NCBI GenBank assembly: GCA_012064415.1 | Contig: SSNU01000248.1 | Coordinates: forward strand, 62,001 to 126,000 | Length of the DNA: 64,000 bases | Direction: 5' to 3' | From: Gyrodactylus bullatarudis | Taxonomy: Eukaryota; Platyhelminthes; Monogenea; Gyrodactylidea; Gyrodactylidae | Shown: piece by piece, positions 62,601 to 64,000 of the stretch | Layout: each line of letters opens with the position of its first letter | How positions within the stretch are numbered: the first letter of the stretch is position 1 | The notes under the pieces: model-generated | What the model saw: the letters and a program-made list of their open reading frames with translations, nothing else | Told to the model about the DNA's origin: nothing | Database searches by the model: none | Translations under genes and position numbers: made by a program

Positions 62601-63097
62601 TGACTGAACTGGGTGCCTTGGTACAATCACAAATACTTTTACAGGAATGAACCAGGGATCTTGTTTGTCTTGTTCGTTCATGAGGACACTGGGTAAAGGA
62701 CAAAACATCCGCTAAGAGAAAGCATTAGTTGAACAAACCACTAGGTCAAATGAAGCCCCCTCTTTAGAAAGGTTAATTAATTATTACGCAGTTTAACTCT
62801 TTGCAAATCCCTACTACTTGACATTAAGAAAGAGATCTATTGTTGCAAATACCAAAAAAAGACTTACAATTTTTCTGGAAGCAAGAGTTCTTAACTTCAT
62901 ATTCTACAAGATCAGAGTAGAGGTCAGTATTTGATTGAGTTGAACTATTGTTGTCACGATGGAAGCAGGTGGAGAGTTTCTTGAATAGAATTTCATTTGC
63001 TGAACCGTGAATGATTTGATTCTCTGGAGAGCTAAACAACTCGAGGCCGTATTTGGCAAGGGGACATGCACACTTGAGGTCATCAATCACCAAATTA
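35623..63097 (-). CDS. slit: Slit guidance ligand, lacking the 5' end
   Basis: Twenty-three exons: 62868-63097, 62525-62711, 62390-62461, 62241-62312, 62098-62169, 61961-62032, 61146-61217, 59240-59418, 53075-53252, 49699-49764, 49568-49639, 49427-49498, 44397-44465, 44132-44328, 43858-44089, 42495-42566, 42362-42433, 42232-42303, 41518-42168, 38776-39442, 38078-38660, 37683-37826, 35623-35876. They sum to 1451 aa in one frame. Order: LRR-CT of domain 1; LRR domains 2, 3 and 4, each with N- and C-caps, most LRRs in 66-72-nt exons; six EGF repeats; a laminin G domain; one EGF; and the C-terminal cystine knot (SCMSKRKVRIHTCSGQC...RRCSCQTCP). This is the Drosophila Slit plan. A secreted Robo ligand for axon and cell guidance. 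Signal peptide and most of domain 1 lie beyond the window. Introns run from 42 nt to 6 kb. Confidence 0.96.
36530..36760 (+). mobile_element. LTR-like fragment in slit intron
   Basis: Contains TTGCATTTTTGAAAATC, TTTGGCTCT-type and TATATATAAGC segments that resemble 43200-43440. It lacks the downstream leader and gag start. Probably a truncated LTR U3 region in the last slit intron. Confidence 0.35.
38078..39442 (-). other. slit: Slit EGF5-EGF6 and laminin G exons
   Basis: Exon 38776-39442 completes EGF4 (ECHCLPGYKGKDC), then encodes EGF5 (ECHIYGRLFCQNGSTC...), a 34-residue linker without cysteine (KQESSHVDRFQGEK...), EGF6 and the first half of laminin G. Exon 38078-38660 gives the second half, with YMGCISNMFF and a basic tail (RRARHYRQ). 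In vertebrate Slit2 the protein is cut between EGF5 and EGF6, so the linker is the likely processing region (inference). Confidence 0.8.
40000..40080. repeat. Foldback family 1 fragment
   Basis: Short piece with TTGGCGCCAAATTTCG and GAATCTCAATTTTTTCA, typical of the family's arms, in the 2.1-kb slit intron. Confidence 0.4.
41518..42168 (-). other. slit: Slit LRR-CT4 and EGF1-EGF4 exon
   Basis: Encodes NPLHCDCELRWL of the fourth LRR C-cap, then EGF1 (CNGKGVC...CECLSGYSGQYC), EGF2 (NKCLNEGVC), EGF3 (ECLNRGVC) and the first part of EGF4. The exon ends in phase 2 (GA|A) and joins 39442 to complete EGF4. Confidence 0.85.
42600..42910 (-). mobile_element. LTR/gag-start fragment, minus strand
   Basis: On minus: GTTTGGTCTGAAGAG, AATAAAGCTTTATTCACC, a leader, then an ATG at 42658 (MTADQQPEKIILYK). 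The same LTR motif stands in plus orientation at about 43430-43470, so two inverted copies bracket 42.66-43.50 kb. Inside lies the exact inverted repeat 42763-42797 / 42870-42904. Confidence 0.5.
42763..42904. repeat. Exact 35-bp inverted repeat
   Basis: 42763-42797 and 42870-42904 are exact reverse complements (35 of 35), with a 72-bp loop. The arm contains TTAGGAACATTTGGGTCTAG. It lies in the LTR fragment within a slit intron. Confidence 0.85.
43200..43500 (+). mobile_element. LTR fragment, plus strand
   Basis: TGTATAGATAGTCGG followed by TTTGGTCTGAAGAGA and AAAATAAAGCTTTATTCACC, i.e. promoter-like, start-like and polyadenylation motifs in LTR order. It is the inverted counterpart of 42600-42750. 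Confidence 0.45.
45618..46893 (-). CDS. Candidate nested gene in slit intron, unknown
   Basis: Two exon-like pieces: 46821-46893 (acceptor CCATATAG, donor GTAAGT; reads VLTQKQPEVFLLVSTGEKQK) and 45618 to about 45861 (acceptor CTCTACAG, donor GTAGGT; reads a hydrophobic start MITRIILILIYLYKG then about 60 residues to DVLTNWTG). They join in frame at an intron of about 960 nt, but the second could equally be a first exon with a signal peptide. No start or end exon was found and the family is not recognised. They lie in the 5-kb slit intron, same strand. Confidence 0.3.
46986..47189 (+). CDS. Small basic protein with C-terminal PIP-box-like motif
   Basis: 67 codons from ATG to TGA, richer in G+C than its surroundings, on the strand opposite slit inside its 5-kb intron. 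TTTTGTATAG, an acceptor-like motif, lies 14 nt before the ATG, and AATAAA lies at 47225-47230. The product is basic in the middle (GPKERRTVSLDRRG) and ends QPLITSFLTQ, which fits the PCNA-interacting pattern Q-x-x-[ILM]-x-x-[FY]-[FYL]. No family was recognised. It may be the last exon of a larger gene or a chance frame. Confidence 0.35.
   Translation: MSQPLRLLIQKEQPNLCVQKKFVQPLVLLKPTLKSSQITESSGPKERRTVSLDRRGTQPLITSFLTQ
47440..47585 (+). mobile_element. LTR end with primer-binding-like site
   Basis: TTGGCATGTACAGACTGAAGAG, then CCCGAAATAAAGCGC, then TGGCATCACC. The order TATA, start-like motif, AATAAA, TGG-starting site is that of an LTR 3' end plus tRNA primer site. The same TGGCATCACC follows a similar stretch at 56880-56980. 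Confidence 0.45.
47640..48080. repeat. Foldback family 1, two arms
   Basis: Left arm about 47640-47846 and right arm about 47887-48080 pair along most of their length (shared AAAATCCCATTTTTTCGAACTG and GGGCAACATGAG segments); a short loop of about 40 bp, no ORF. Both arms have small indels. Located in the 5-kb slit intron. Confidence 0.7.
49010..49180. repeat. Foldback family 1 fragments
   Basis: Short segments near 49030-49090 and 49130-49175 carry the ATTTGGCGCC-type core in opposite orientations, much decayed. Confidence 0.35.
50005..50200 (-). mobile_element. gag-start fragment
   Basis: The minus frame reads MSSETNNSNILDEVRQYY before decaying. It shares the N-I-[LF]-[DE]-E-[VI]-R-Q motif and about 90 bp of nucleotide similarity with 6881-6975. 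Confidence 0.45.
53290..53570. mobile_element. piggyBac-type MITE copy
   Basis: Starts TTAA then CCCTTTATGTCCC, followed by TGTTCCACCAGTGGAACA, matching the MITE at 4169 over about 180 bp. The right terminus is not clear. It lies directly upstream of slit exon 53075-53252. Confidence 0.5.
55540..55840. repeat. Foldback family 2, left arm only
   Basis: Matches the left arm of 59733-60591 (AGTTGACATGAAGATGAGAA, CTGACCAAAATTAGG and GAAGCAGTTAAGTGATGAT segments); no right arm is nearby. Confidence 0.6.
56880..56985 (+). mobile_element. LTR end with primer-binding-like site
   Basis: TGTATATAAATCTGGCATGATGAGTATGCC, AAATAAAACGC and TGGCATCACC in LTR order, related to 47440-47585. The minus frame 56647-56880 next to it starts at TTG and is more likely U3 sequence than a gene. 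Confidence 0.4.
57000..57200. repeat. Foldback family 1 arm
   Basis: One arm with AAATTTGGCGCTAC, TGGCCACATGATCTAG and TTTGTAAAAATCTATAAAT, decayed, directly after the LTR fragment. Confidence 0.45.
59733..60591. repeat. Near-perfect foldback element, 370-bp arms
   Basis: 59733-60102 is almost the exact reverse complement of 60222-60591 (symmetry centre 60162), with a loop of about 119 bp. Only isolated mismatches were noticed. The loop matches that of the copy at 5245-5375. No transposase is inside. It lies in the slit intron between LRR-CT2 and the last LRR of domain 2. Confidence 0.9.
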
Positions 63098-63259
63098 CTG
63101 AGTAACATTTAGAGAATATGAGTGTATAATTTGAAAATATACTATTCGAAATGCATGTAAAAAATTCCAAGACCAACTTGGCTTTAATAAAACTTCTTAT
63201 AATGACTTGGGAGAGAAATGAAAGGAAAACATTCAAACTCTTTGCCAACTCTGATAGCT

Positions 63260-63510
63260 GAGGATTTAAAATTACAAAATTGAAAGAATTACTTTTTACC
63301 AGCGATTGATTTCATTATCGTTTAGGAGTTGAATTTCTATTTGTTGATCATTCTTAAAAAAACAATGCAATTTCGATTATTTTCTGTTTCTTGTCTTATT
63401 GCGATTATAATTATGATTATACAATCCTTTTTTAAGATTAATAACATTTTTTTGTTCAAAGATTGAAAAAATGGGGATTTGGCGCCAAATCAAAATTTGA
63501 ATTCCCTAAT
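63260..63510. repeat. Foldback family 1 fragment with ORF remnant
   Basis: About 63310-63390 reads HYRLGVEFLFVDHS then stops, homologous to the ORF at 3460-3849. It is followed by right-arm sequence with GATTTGGCGCCAAATC near 63475. Confidence 0.5.
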
Positions 63511-63559
63511 TGAATTCTCAAACCAAGCAACAAGAGGATACATATTTGTTAATTTATCT

Positions 63560-63720
63560 AATATATAAATCAAGCCAGTGTAAGAGTCTGATGAGATCCG
63601 ACAAAATAAAAGCTTTATAACTAAATATTCACTCGTCTTATCTTCAAATCCTCAAAATGAGTTCCAGCTCACCAACAGAAACGAAAATAGGGAAAATTTA
63701 TAGGCTCATCTCGTCTTGAG
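63560..63720 (+). mobile_element. LTR/gag-start fragment
   Basis: GTGTAAGAGTCTGATGAGATCC, AAAATAAAAGC and a leader, then an ATG at 63658 (MSSSSPTETKIGK) whose frame stops after about 20 codons. Same layout as the other LTR fragments in the window. Confidence 0.4.
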
Positions 63721-63744
63721 ATTCATTTCGAAGTTAGCTATTTA

Positions 63745-64000
63745 TTTTATAATTCTAAAGTTGGTTGATATGAAGTAGTGAATCTATGATTTTTACAGAA
63801 ATTTCGATGTTTTCATCAAGAATTTGAATATGTTGAAGATATTTTGGAATCCTACTCATGTTGCCCACTTTATATTCTGAATAAAAATATTTTTATGAAA
63901 AATATGGCCATTTTTCAAATTCCCATTTGGTGCCAAAATCCCATTTTTTCGAACTTTGAACCGAAAATATTTATTGATTTGAAAGTTGGACGTTGATCAA
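63745..64000. repeat. Foldback family 1 left arm, cut by window end
   Basis: Matches the left arm of 47640-47846 and of 9020-9300 closely (TTGGTTGATATGAAG, GGAATCCTACTCATGTTGCC and CCAAAATCCCATTTTTTCGAA segments). It continues past the window. Confidence 0.6.

Noticed and set aside
1..64000. Bacterial-type systems (CRISPR, operons with ribosome binding sites)
   Set aside because: No regularly spaced direct repeats; the genes are spliced eukaryotic genes.

Overview
The window is animal nuclear DNA. It is AT-rich, its genes are split by GT-AG introns, and it carries typical metazoan genes (slit, a myosin-light-chain-kinase-like kinase). Many introns are extremely short, 23-41 nt, next to longer ones of 50-6000 nt. 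Coding space runs to about one gene per 5 kb. I infer a reduced, small-intron metazoan. Orthonectids fit (small genome, muscle and neurons retained); dicyemids are the group best known for introns of about 26 nt. The sequence alone does not fix the species. LAYOUT: 1-14.6 kb is mostly repeats (foldback elements, LTR fragments, piggyBac-type MITEs). It also holds the 5' half of a kinase gene on the minus strand (7061-9883) and a nested transposon composite (about 11.7-14.5 kb). From 14.67 to 34.63 kb lies a compact block of ten housekeeping genes: CMTR1(-), GTF2H3(-), RFC5(+), FBXO9(+), TAF6(-), DBR1(+), SNRNP25-like(+), GTF2H4(-), HSPA9(-), ATP6V0C(+). From 35.6 kb to 63.1 kb one very long minus-strand gene, slit, covers the rest. 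Its 23 visible exons run from LRR-CT of domain 1 to the C-terminal cystine knot, and its larger introns hold transposons and perhaps one or two nested small genes. HOW THE GENES WORK TOGETHER: six of the ten block genes serve mRNA synthesis or processing: two core TFIIH subunits, a TFIID subunit, the cap 2'-O-methyltransferase, the lariat debranching enzyme and a minor-spliceosome protein. The others serve DNA replication (RFC5), ubiquitylation (FBXO9), mitochondrial protein folding (HSPA9) and organelle acidification (ATP6V0C). Several pairs are divergent with 180-430 bp between start codons, and one convergent pair (SNRNP25-like/GTF2H4) leaves only 5 bp between stop codons. Exon joins were checked by frame: summed exon lengths are multiples of three for CMTR1, RFC5, TAF6, DBR1, GTF2H4, HSPA9, ATP6V0C and the visible part of slit. 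No tRNA, rRNA or CRISPR array was recognised.
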